A DNA stretch of 64,000 bases, taken from contig JAHLKC010000043.1 in assembly GCA_025449115.1 (NCBI GenBank), forward strand, positions 124,001-188,000. Reading direction: 5' to 3'. The stretch comes from Chytridium lagenaria. Its lineage: Eukaryota > Chytridiomycota > Chytridiomycetes > Chytridiales > Chytridiaceae. Below, one piece after another: positions 54,314 through 64,000 of the stretch. The translations under genes and the position numbers were made by a program. The stretch's first letter is position 1, and each line of letters opens with the position of its first letter. The notes beneath the pieces are model-generated. The model did no database searches, was not told the DNA's origin, and saw only the letters and a list, made by a program, of their open reading frames with translations.

Positions 54314-56147
54314 TTATTTTGAATCTTTTTTTGCATTGAAAAACGACGTTCCGAAATAACGGTTTCCTGATTCCTGTACAGTCCTTTTCGCAGCTATAGC
54401 ATCAGGATTCTCGAGCTCAAGACCTTGGACAGGCGTAAAGGCAAGCGACGAAGAAAGACCGTTTGTTGCGGAACTTGTACCGGAAAACATTCTCTTCTGG
54501 TGCTTTTGCGATACTTTGACTACAACATATGGAAAAAATTAAATCAAAAAGGTCGCATTGACCAAACTTTACCTTTCTTGTTGATATTTTCCTGCATCCG
54601 AAGTCGACCAGTCTCTTTGCCCAATAGCCCCAAACCTTTGACTGTATCACCTGCAATGACCTCTTCCTCTGCTTCTCCGAACTTCATCCGATTTTGAGCC
54701 TTCCAGGCCTCTGTAACTGCCAATCGTTCTTTCACACGTCGCATCCTATTAAAAATTAGAGACTGGATTTCATATTACAGCGAGATAAAAACCTTTTTCC
54801 ACCTCGACGTTTTCGCGGCCCTTCGTCGGGTACTGGAAGCGCCTTGATGTTTTTACCTAAAAGCAAGTTACGATAAAATTCCATGAAAAAAATGTTTCCA
54901 ACCTGGGGGTGGCTCCTGCATTTTTTCAAGCTTCTTTCTCACATCCTCCCTCATCGCCCTGCCAGTTGATCCATCTGAAGATTCTCTTTCTCTCAACTCG
55001 AGCCGCCAAACTACATCTAAACAGATATTAACCTTCCAACAACAAACCAAAGTCAAGTACTTTGCTGCAATCATCCTGCATGCCTTAATTCGATAATCTT
55101 TTGGAAAGTTTTGAACAAAATCCGAGTAATAAATAAATCCCGCGTGCTTCTCTTGACCCTTTGCAGCAACAAGACCTGATGCAGACTTTCCTGCTTTCCA
55201 AGACTTGAAATTGCAAGCGGGGATTTTGCTTAAACTTGTGACCACCAGCGACTCCCATCAACTTTGCGGCGGCGTGCTACTACCCAAAATCGCAGCCAGG
55301 TTGGGTGCGATAAAGTTCATTCGAGATTCAATGTATTCAAGAATCTATACACGTTAATACTCGTTCATAGCTTGCAAAGCCAACCGTTCTTTTAATATTA
55401 TCCAAAGTCAAAGCGGCGTCACATGCTTCCATAACAGTGTTGAGTTCTTCGGGTGTTAATTGTCTTCCACTAGTGGTGGTAGCAGTAACTGTAACAATCA
55501 TCACGGTAGCTTGTGGAAGCAATGACCTTAGGTCTACGTTCATAAGGTCCTTGTTAGTTTCAGTTTCAATTCTTTTTGACGTGTGAATACCATTTCATTG
55601 CCGATCGCCTTCACTGTGCGCGCATAGTCAAGGGCATTCGGAATAAGAGTTTCCAGTTCAGAAAACCTTGGCGAATACTTTTCCTTCAAAAACTATACGA
55701 ATTTGTTAGAAAAACGCTAGAAGAGGGCTGTAATCCAGAAATAATCTACTTAAGCTTACCCTGTGAACTACCAGAATCTCGGAGTCAACATCTGCACTGT
55801 AATTTGTTGCGTTAACCAGAATCTTGTATTCTGGATCCTCCTCAACCGGACCAGTGTTTCTGCTTGCCGGTCTTGGAATATTCTTCAAATGGTTGATGGC
55901 CTGCAAGATATCAGCATATATTGAATTATATACACATGGACCTCCATCAAATCTGTTAATTGCTTTGACTTTAGGAACTTCGTCACGGATTTGAGATCAT
56001 GCCACTTGTCCAGCAGCCATCATATCCTTCACGGTGAACTCCTCATTACCCTCTGCCATCTTCGTATCCTCATCGTCTTCATCGCTCTCTACCAACTCCT
56101 CTTCGCCATTGAGGTTCATCCAAGTCGTTGAGCAGGTCTTCGTCCAT
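54314..56147 (-). CDS. PRP31: U4/U6 snRNP protein PRPF31 (Prp31)
   Basis: Spliceosomal protein that joins the U4/U6 di-snRNP to U5 through its NOP domain. It starts at 56147 (MDEDLLNDLDE), an acidic N-terminus, then EFTVKDMMAAGQVAWHDLKS. The NOSIC region follows: ILVNATNYSADVDSEILVVH, FSELETLIPNALDYARTVKA. The NOP core: LDNIKRTV, ESRMNFIAPNLAAILGSSTA, LSKIPACN, GQEKHAGFIYYSDFVQNFP, RIKACRMIAAKY. Then the C-terminal blocks REDVRKKLEKMQEPPP, MRRVKERLAVTEAWKAQNRM, KFGEAEEEV, and LAFTPVQGLELENPDA to the stop at 54314. The motif order is exactly that of Prp31. About eight short introns are visible; a few junctions need a 1-nt correction (near 54500 and 55220). Confidence 0.9.
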
Positions 56148-56297
56148 TCCAATGAATTGTCCTGTCCAAATCACAAAAATATATAGTAACTGCGGCTGGA
56201 CGAGGTTCACGGCCTTCACCTATGTAATGAAAACACGACCCCCTCCACAAAAGAAACCAATGATATCAAATAACTTGGCCCATGCCATTTTATTAAA

Positions 56298-57763
56298 TTA
56301 CTTGTAGAAAGCGAAATCGGTGTCGGACTTTTTGACATTAGCACGGTAACCTTTCTCAAGATCTTTAGGCAGGATAACGTAGCGGTTTGCCTGGAATACA
56401 TTAGGAAAAAAATGCAATTAAATTATCTTACCCTCACTGCGTACATGCCGGCTTGCTGACAAATAGAGGCGATTTCAGCACCGCTAAGTTTGTCTGCCCG
56501 AGAAACAACTGGCAGGTTGTAAAAATAGTAATTAGAGGACAGACATTCCAATGAAACAATGAAACAATATGACAAAACGACCGAAAAAAAATATGCGTAA
56601 TAAAACATACAGTCTTCCAAATCCACTTCCTCAGATAAGTTCATCTTGGAAGTAATCGTAGTGAAAATCAAACGCTTCTGTCGACGATCCGGAGTAGGGA
56701 ATTCAATCTTACGGTCCAATCTTCCGGGACGAAGAAGAGCGGGGTCAAGGGTGTCGGCTCGGTTGGTTGCCATGATAACCTTCATTGTAAGAAGGGCACA
56801 AAATACTAAAGCAATACCTTGACGTTAGATGTTTGATCAAAGCCATCCATCTGGTTAAGCAACTCCAGAAGAATACGCTGAACTTCCCTGTCAGCACCGG
56901 TTTGAGCGTCAAAACGCTTTGTTGCAATAGCGTCGATTTCATCAATAAAAATAATTGAGGGCGAGTTTTCGCGAGCGAGACGGAAAACGTCGCGAACCAT
57001 TCGAGGGCCTTCTCCAAGATACTTTTGAACGAACTCAGATCCAACAACACGAATGAACGAAGCGGTGGTGTGGTGGGCAACAGCCTTTACAAGCATAGTC
57101 TTTCCAGTTCCAGGCGGGCCATAAAGAAGCACACCACGGGGAGGATCAATACCAATTTGTCTGTATAGGTCAAAGTGTGTCAAGGGGAGTTCCACAGCCT
57201 CACGAATCTCCTGCTTCTGAATATCGAGACCTCCAATGTCTTGGTAAGACACATCGGGCTTCTCATTGTCTCCAAGCATAGAGATACTGCTGTCAGCCTC
57301 CGGAGGCAGAACATCGACGAGAGCGTTAGAATGACGGTGCAAGGCGACTGTGGAACTCGGCTTTAAGAGTTCGCGGTCGATGGTACTCAAAATGCGGACC
57401 ACATAGTTTGAGCCAGTGGTTGAGCCAACAATTCCGGTATGTTGATCAATGGGCTCCAAGAATTGCCCAATAACCAGCGGCACAGACTGAATCCTCTTTA
57501 CTTCTTCCTGAGCACGAATCAACTCGCGCTTCAAGTTCTTCTGCTCATCCTTGATGTACTCCTCCTGCAGAGCAAGAAACTCCAAATGCCCTTGAAGTTT
57601 CTTCAACCTTGTGTACAAATCCTTCTCAGAAGAGTCCAACCCAACCTCAGCCTTGAGTGGAGCAGCTACTTGTTCTTGCTGGTGAAGGATTGAGTAAGAA
57701 ATCGCGCGTTGCAGCCTCGTTCTGCCCTGTGAAGTCGCTCACCTTCAATCCCAACTCTTCCAT
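56298..57763 (-). CDS. RPT3: 26S proteasome regulatory ATPase RPT3 (PSMC4)
   Basis: AAA+ subunit of the proteasome base ring. Five minus-strand exons splice perfectly in phase: 57763-57743 (MEELGLK), 57678-56818, 56779-56611, 56508-56432, 56390-56298, giving 406 residues, near the 418-428 of animal and yeast homologues. It has an N-terminal coiled coil ([20 protein letters not shown]), the OB region ([20 protein letters not shown]), Walker A GPPGTGKT, Walker [11 protein letters not shown], the second region of homology ending in [12 protein letters not shown], and the C-terminus SDTDFAFYK. The final Tyr-Lys deviates slightly from the usual hydrophobic-Tyr-X end but keeps the penultimate Tyr important for gate docking. 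It is one of the few genes here needing no correction. Confidence 0.96.
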
Positions 57764-57814
57764 TTCCGCCAATTGAGTGTTGTTGTACAAAATTCTTCTT
57801 GAGGGCCACGCAAT
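57764..57814. promoter_or_regulatory. 51-bp shared divergent promoter of RPT3 and RAD50
   Basis: Only 51 bp separate the start codons of RPT3 (-) and RAD50 (+). Both starts are supported by protein similarity and by in-phase first introns, so at least part of the promoter or of the 5'UTRs must overlap. Confidence 0.7.
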
Positions 57815-60800
57815 ATGTCCCAGCTTGACAAGCTCCTTATTAGGTGCGCATTCGAAATTAATTATTCAAGAGTCGTCTGGATGAGCTGGCTAACCAACGA
57901 CGGACTGCAGGGGTGTGCGATCATTCGATCCACAAACAGTTGCAGTGATCGAATTTTATACTCCATTGACTCTGATTGTTGGCCACAACGGAGCAGGAAA
58001 GACTGTAATTCTACTTCTTATTGCTGTTTTTTAAAAATAACAAACGGCGATGCTAAAGATTGTCCATCATGTAGACCATTATCGAGTGCCTCAAGTACGC
58101 TACAACTGGAGACCTGCCGCCAAACAGCAAGAACGGGGCATTTATCCATGACCCAAAGGTGTCCGAACACTCTAGACTCGGTGTAACACTCTTTTAGTTG
58201 GCAAATGAAACCGAGGTTAAGGCACAGATCAAGCTCGCGTTTTCAAATGTGAACAGAAAGGATATGGTCTGCACGCGTTCGATCAGCTTGACAAAGAAGA
58301 AAAACGCCTACACGCAAAAAACTTTGGAAAGTCTTTTGTCGACAAAAAATGAAAAGGGCGAAGTAAGAGCTTATATATAAATAAGGATAACATATCTTTG
58401 ATAGTCTGTCAGTATTAGCAGCAAATGTGCTGAGCTTGATCTGGCGATGCCAGAACAGCTTGGTGTGTCGAAAGCAATACTTGAGAATGTTATCTTTTGT
58501 CATCAGGAAGAATCCTTTTGGTAGGTTTGCATTTGTTGTTGTTGCTTGACATTATTAGGCCTCTTTCAGAATCAGGCGTTTTAAAAAAAAAAGTTCGATG
58601 AAATTTTTGCTGCTACTCGGTAAGTTTTCTACTACGTAACTGGAATTATTTTAATGTGATGGTGTAGGTATTCGAAAGCTCTTGAGAATGTGAAGACCTT
58701 GCGAAAAAACCAAGCCGTTCAAATTAAGCTTCATTCCAATGATCTTCAGCATATGAAATTTAATAGAGAAAAGGCTTCAGAGGTAATGTTCACCAGATAT
58801 ATAGGTTATAATGGTTTAGATTGGCCAAAGTATAACAGATATTGAAAAAAGGATTGAAGATGCTCATCGGCGTCGAAATCAGATTGAGAACGTAGAAATA
58901 TCTCAAGTTTCTGCCGAAATTCGAAGTCTGGAGGTTGAGATGCAGGAATTACAAAAGTTGAAGGATAACCTTTCTCGGCTGGATATCGAAAGAAATAACA
59001 TTGAAAAAAATATTCGGGAATTTCAAGACATAAAAGTTCTTTCTGGTGAGATTTCCCATAAATCGTCTTGACTTAGTTGTAGAAAACACAAATGAACTTT
59101 ACTCAATCTTGGAAAATTACAACGACTCATTCCAACGCATTGCTCGAGAATCAAAGTCGCTGGAAGACCAGATACCATTTCTTGAGGGAGACTTGAAGCG
59201 GAAGGAAAATAATCTTCTGGATGTCCTCCGTGACAAGGGAAAGTTCGAAGCTGAAAAGCAGGTTTTTATTGCATATCTAAAAAAATTCTTACACTGACAG
59301 ACAATTGAAAGAAAAAAGAGGGATAAACAGTCGCTGCTGTCAGATATAAAAGCCTTTTTTAATCTATATGATATATCTCATCTGGACGATCGGAATCCGG
59401 AATCTGCTGCCCAAAATTAAAAGTTTTTGTTGGAGAATATTCCCAACTATAACGACTACCAGGGTTAGTGTAGGCATGTAATTGTTAACATATATATCAT
59501 TTGCTTAGGAGAACTTTGATCTTGAAGAGGCTGAGCTCTTATCAAAAGAACAAGATTTGCGATTGGCAATTGACTCGGCTAAGAACATGAAATCTCTCAT
59601 GCTATCGCAGATAGTAAGTGCTTTTATTTATTGCGTGTTAACACTTTCAAGTCTGAAAAGCAAAAAAGACTTAGAGAGATGACCAATCGTCGCAATTTGC
59701 TCTCTGCCGTGGATAATGATGCTGGGAGAATGAGACAGAATGTTATGGAAGAAGTAAAAACCATGTCTACTACAGTGTCACTGAAAACCTCAGGAAGAGA
59801 AACTAAACAGTCTTCGGCGTAGTCTGGAAGAATCCGATATACCAAGCCTCTTATCAATTATTGACGATCAGCTGCATAAGTGGGAGAGCAAGCGCAAAGC
59901 GGCGTCGGAGAATTTGAAGTTTATCAATCTTCAATCTGAAGTTAGAATGAACATCAACTTGAAAAAAAATGGAAGTGGGAAAGTCCAAACACTAGGATTA
60001 CAAGAGATGTCAGTGGCAATAATATCTCTTCTTTGTTAAGGTTTTTTTTTTTTAGTTTGGAGGCTGTTAGGGTAGATTTGTCAACGCTAACTGGAAGGTT
60101 TATTTCCGAGTACGATATTGAAAAGGTAGTGACTATTTGCTACTATTTTGTGACTTTTTTCCTAGGAACTCAAGGATTCTTTAAGGTGACAAATCAAATC
60201 TTGTAAAAAAATACTTAAGTAGCAGGTCAAACGGAGATCAACGTGCTGCTCTTGAGAGGCAGTGGGAGTTTTTAAAAAATGACATATCTATTTTAAGAAG
60301 TAAGCTAGATGGGCTACAGAAATCGGAGGAAGAAAAGGAGAGGGATTTAAAAAGTATTGCTTGTGCTGACATTCAAAAACTAATTAGTGTTTTTTTTAGA
60401 AAAACGCGCTATGATTCAAAAAGTTTGCAAAGAAGAAGATTATCTTCGTCTTTCCGGACGAGATAGAAAAGGCGTATGAGGAGGAATCAAGGTATGAATG
60501 TGGTTCGATCCCTTCGCTTTACTCTATCACCTCGTTCAGTTCTGAAAAAACTTTCACAAATGCGGCCAATATCTTTAAAAAATATATTCAAATTTATGAA
60601 AGGGTGAAGCATTGTCCACTTTGCCTTCGCGGATTTTCCATCAGACGCTGAGGCTCAGGCATTTCTTGAAAAGGTTTTTCGCATTAATAGTTATGTTGAA
60701 TATTAACAGAATAAGCTTCAAACAAATTTTAGCGAAAATTCCGAATGAGGAGGAGCAACTGGCGTTAGTGCAGCAGAAAGCAAAGTCGAGGAAGACATTT

Positions 60801-62996
60801 CAAGATCTTCAACCTGTCTGGAACGATGTAAGGAGAATCGCGGATACCGAGTTACCTTCAATTTTACGAGAGAAAAAAAACTGTATCCGCAAAACTAGAA
60901 GAACTTCGACGAAAATTGCCAGAGGTAAAGTATTCGATAATAGAAGTCTTTAGCTCAACACTATCTAAGGCAGAAAAGAACCTCGATGAGAAACGAAGCA
61001 AAGCCGAAGGTCTTGAAAAATGTCGTCGGAGCTATGAAGAATCACAGCAGCTGAAATCGGAAGCTGAAATTCTTCAGCTTCAGATCGGCTCTTTAGAGGC
61101 AGAACTGATGGGGCAAGGGAGTACTAAGAGTTCAATGGAACTACAGGAGGAGCTCGATACGTCTCTGCATAAATGGTAATGATGAAGCAATCTAATCTAA
61201 TATCTCTAGCAACCAGCTGTCCAAAGAAAAAGAAGATCAAGCTTCTGTCTTGCGACAAAAACAAGATGCTATCAAAGACAAAGACAGCCTCGTTAAAGAT
61301 TTGAAAAGCAAGCTGCAATCTTTAGAGGTTGAACTTAAGGAACGATCTCGCTTGGATTCTGAATTAAGGGACCTTAAAAACGGATATTGAGAAGTGCATA
61401 ATGAGTTGGAGGTACTTTAATTTGCTCGTACGATATGCTTAAATAGATAGTCCAAGGAAAGCGGCAGAGGCCATAAGGAGCCGGAACTGAAATCCGTTCG
61501 AGATTCTCTTCAAAGTTTGCGTGAAAAGAAATCACGACATGAACGAGAGAGTAATGTGAAGATGCAGAAAGCTCAGCAATTTTTGTCAACTTACAGGAAC
61601 ATTGAGACGGATATATTGCGGTAATTGATCTTGGTAACTTCATAATTAATATATGAACTAGATCTTCAGCGTCAAATCCGGAAAGCGCTTTGAACGAGTG
61701 CGAACGCAATATCGAAATGTGTCGAAAGGAAATGGACAGCATCAAGCAGGAAATTAGCAGGCTCAAAGACAAAGTGTCAACCATCAATCAAGACCACGCC
61801 GAAATATCTCTGATGCTTCGAAACGTTCAAGACAACATTAAGCTGAGGCAATTGCAAAAGGACCTTGTTTCGAAGGGTGAACAAATCGACCGATTGCGGC
61901 GTGATATTGCTGTATATAACGGCCAAGCGTCGGAAAGGAAGCTTAAGACCTTGACGGGGAAGTATGAGGTTTTGTGTAATGAAGTAGTATTCTCTCTATC
62001 GACCCTTTATAATAGTTTCATAGCTTGCGGCACTGTCGGGCGAAGTTAAACAGATGGAGTTACAATTAAGCCGCTTTCGAAGTGAGTTGGATAAGGATTA
62101 TAAGGATGTCTTCACGCGGTATATTGAGCAAGCAGTTCAGGTTAAGGTATTAAGTATTGGTATAAACCATAGCTGATCGAAAAAGGCGGAAACCCTGGCA
62201 AACGAGGACTTAGATAAATACTCGAAAGCTCTTGAAAAGTATTTATTCCATCCGTAACTTGTATTAAAATATTACAGCGCTATTATGAAGTATCACTCTA
62301 TGAAGATGGAGGAGATCAACAAAATTATAAGGGAGTTATGGGTTAATACGTACAAAGGAAACGGTGCATATAATAACATGTTTATGAAGGCTAAACTGTA
62401 TAGACATTGAAACTATTGAAATTCGCTCAGATAACGAGAATGTGAAAGGGAATCGGACGTATAATTATAGGGTGTGTTTTGAAATATTCCTCGTTTCATA
62501 ACAGAGCTAAAGGTGGTCATGATAAAAGAACAGACTGAGCTTGACATGCGAGGAAGATGTAGTGCGGGACAGAAGGTGTTGGCAGCATTGATCATTAGAC
62601 TCGCATTGGCAGAAACGTTTTGTTTAAATTGTGGAATTTTGGCTTTGGACGAGCCCACCACAAATCTTGATACGGTGAGTCTTACATAGCTTTTCAGTTA
62701 TATTTCAGTTTGTTCTTATTGTTATTATTTTATATAAAACCCTTAAAATACAGGAAAATTCGGAAAGTTTAGCCGAGTCACTCGCAAGGTCGGTTCAGAT
62801 CAAATCTATTTTGCTTAATATTTGTAGCATTATCAAAATTCGGCGTTTACAAAAGAATTTCCAGCTTATCGTGATTACGCACGACGAGGAATTTATGCGA
62901 CTTTTAGGCAAATCCGAATTCGCGGATTACTACTGGCGTATTTCCAAAGATTTCAATATGCACAGTATCGTTGAAAAGCAGAAAATTTCTGAGTAA
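57815..62996 (+). CDS. RAD50: DNA double-strand-break repair ATPase RAD50
   Basis: SMC-like subunit of the Mre11-Rad50 complex. Start at 57815 ([20 protein letters not shown]). The Walker A motif GHNGAGKT lies at 57981-58004, followed after an intron by [19 protein letters not shown] and, further on, [18 protein letters not shown] long antiparallel coiled coil spans about 58650-62300. The zinc-hook motif CPLC ([11 protein letters not shown]) lies at about 60607-60640, mid-coil. C-terminal ATPase half: [20 protein letters not shown] (signature, about 62545), [12 protein letters not shown] (Walker B, about 62636), [15 protein letters not shown] (H-loop, about 62870), stop at 62996. About 20 short introns; several exon joins need a base correction. 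All catalytic motifs are intact. Confidence 0.93.
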
Positions 62997-63058
62997 ACTT
63001 TCCCCTTTTCTTTTCCTTATGATCAATTCTTGTCATTCCTTCCACTCGCTTCTCCCTG

Positions 63059-64000
63059 CTATGTCATACTCGATCGGCACATCGGACAAACTGTTTCTTG
63101 CTTACAAAAAACTGAATTGTAAATAAAGCTTTTGCGTTTTGTGGCTTACTAGATAGGCAGACTGAGCATACAAAACCGACGTCAATGATATTTCTATGGC
63201 AAAAACATGTTGATCTGTAGTCCACTTGCTGATCACTAGGAGAATAAAAGAGAGGACGGACCGACGGTTCTGGCAGAAAGGAATGCTGGAAGGTATAAGC
63301 ATTACGATTTGCTAAAATGAAGCCAAACCAAAGGTACGTGATCAAATTTCTAGGTTCTTTCACCTCTAAAAATGTGCCGCCCGTGATGTGGGCGGCTTGG
63401 GGAAGGAAAACCGACGGCTTTCCATAGACTTTGCAAACGTCAACTTTGATATTCTACAAAACGTTAAAACTGATAAATACAAATATCTTGTCACATATTT
63501 CTGCGCAGCAAAGATGCAATTCATCATTGGTATATATTGAGTTGAACCATCGCTTGAAACCGACATTAGAAGCACACGAGATTCAAGATTTGAAGCCCCC
63601 TCGGTTGACTTTCGTAATCTGTTAATATCTACAAAGTAAGTTTAAAACCGTAAAAAAGCGACTACATGAGAGGGCTTGAGATATAGCGCCAGCAACTAGC
63701 GAGAATCTGTAGTAATACATTAGCTTGTTTCCGAATAACCTTTTGGAAAAAGTAAAACCAAAAAATTCCAAACCATTAACACTGTCTGATAATTCGAAAT
63801 CCAGAGACTTTAAATGATCCATAATAACGTCGTCCACCTCTCTGAATTGTTTATATATATTCCCACTTTTTTTTGTTGGCTTGTCTCCTCTAGGTGTGCC
63901 CGTGGAAACGCAACCACCATCTGTGGAATATATCATCTCACTATAAAATCACTTAGAATAAATGCGCATGCATCAGGTGAAACCTCTTATCAAAGGAACA
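63059..64000 (-). CDS. TFB4: TFIIH core subunit TFB4 (GTF2H3/p34), 5' part beyond the window
   Basis: VWA-domain plus zinc-finger subunit of TFIIH, used in transcription initiation and nucleotide excision repair. On the minus strand, from the right edge: GNIYKQFREVDDVIMDHLKS, AGAISQALSC, YIPMMNCIFAAQ joined to KVDVCKVYGKPSVFLPQAA, ITGGTFLEVKE, LPEPSVRPLF, then VDYRSTCFCHRNIIDVGFVC and SVCLS. The final zinc-binding pair CPMC (QETVCPMCRSSMT) is recovered only if one T is added in the run at 63106-63111 (plus strand A6), moving the stop to 63059. The VDYR-x-x-CFCH signature and the C4 arrangement are specific to this family. The N-terminus of the VWA domain lies outside the window. Confidence 0.88.

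Overview
The window looks like nuclear DNA of a fungus, most likely an early-diverging (chytrid-like, zoosporic) lineage. It holds about twenty densely packed protein genes on both strands. They are interrupted by many short introns (roughly 45-120 bp, GT..AG, with CTAAC/CTGAC-type branch points). The products are conserved eukaryotic housekeeping proteins: ATP synthase epsilon, RPS3, RFT1, a metaxin-like protein, CIAO1, a CNNM/Mam3 protein, BLOC1S1, PRMT1, a forkhead factor, PAT1, a Furry/Mor2-type morphogenesis protein, SEC16, PSMD9/Nas2, MCM6, PRPF31, RPT3, RAD50 and TFB4. Taxon assignment is inference; no rRNA or other decisive marker is present. I saw no tRNA, rRNA, CRISPR, transposase or integrated virus.

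Layout. 1-5.5 kb: ATP15, a decayed C-terminal copy of a secreted S41-peptidase-like gene, then the longer copy of that gene. 6-12.5 kb: RPS3(-), RFT1(+), metaxin-like(-), whose coding end overlaps RFT1 antisense, and CIAO1(+). 12.9-19.2 kb: CNNM/Mam3(-), a DUF1746/Dsc4-like membrane protein(-), BLOC1S1(-), PRMT1(+). 20-31.7 kb: an unrecognised coiled-coil protein(+), a large forkhead gene(-) with a polyglutamine tract, and PAT1(+). 33-50.5 kb: Furry/Mor2(+) and SEC16(-) converge, then PSMD9(-). 50.6-64 kb: MCM6(+), PRPF31(-), RPT3(-), RAD50(+), TFB4(-, cut by the right edge). This last block is rich in DNA replication and repair, splicing and proteasome genes, several in head-to-head pairs with very short shared promoters.

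Quality caveat. Most conserved genes need one or more 1-nt corrections, mostly at homopolymer runs, to read through: S41, RPS3 tail, RFT1, CIAO1, CNNM, PRMT1, forkhead, PAT1, Furry, SEC16, MCM6, TFB4. A few genes are fully intact when spliced by hand: ATP15, BLOC1S1, RPT3 and the coiled-coil gene. The pattern points to uncorrected sequencing indels rather than mass pseudogenisation, so the frameshifts reported here should be read with that in mind. I did not find a convincing new multi-gene system. The most unusual items are a zinc-ribbon-like segment inside SEC16, a possible homeobox relic behind MCM6, the S41 duplication remnant, and the tight divergent or overlapping gene arrangements.
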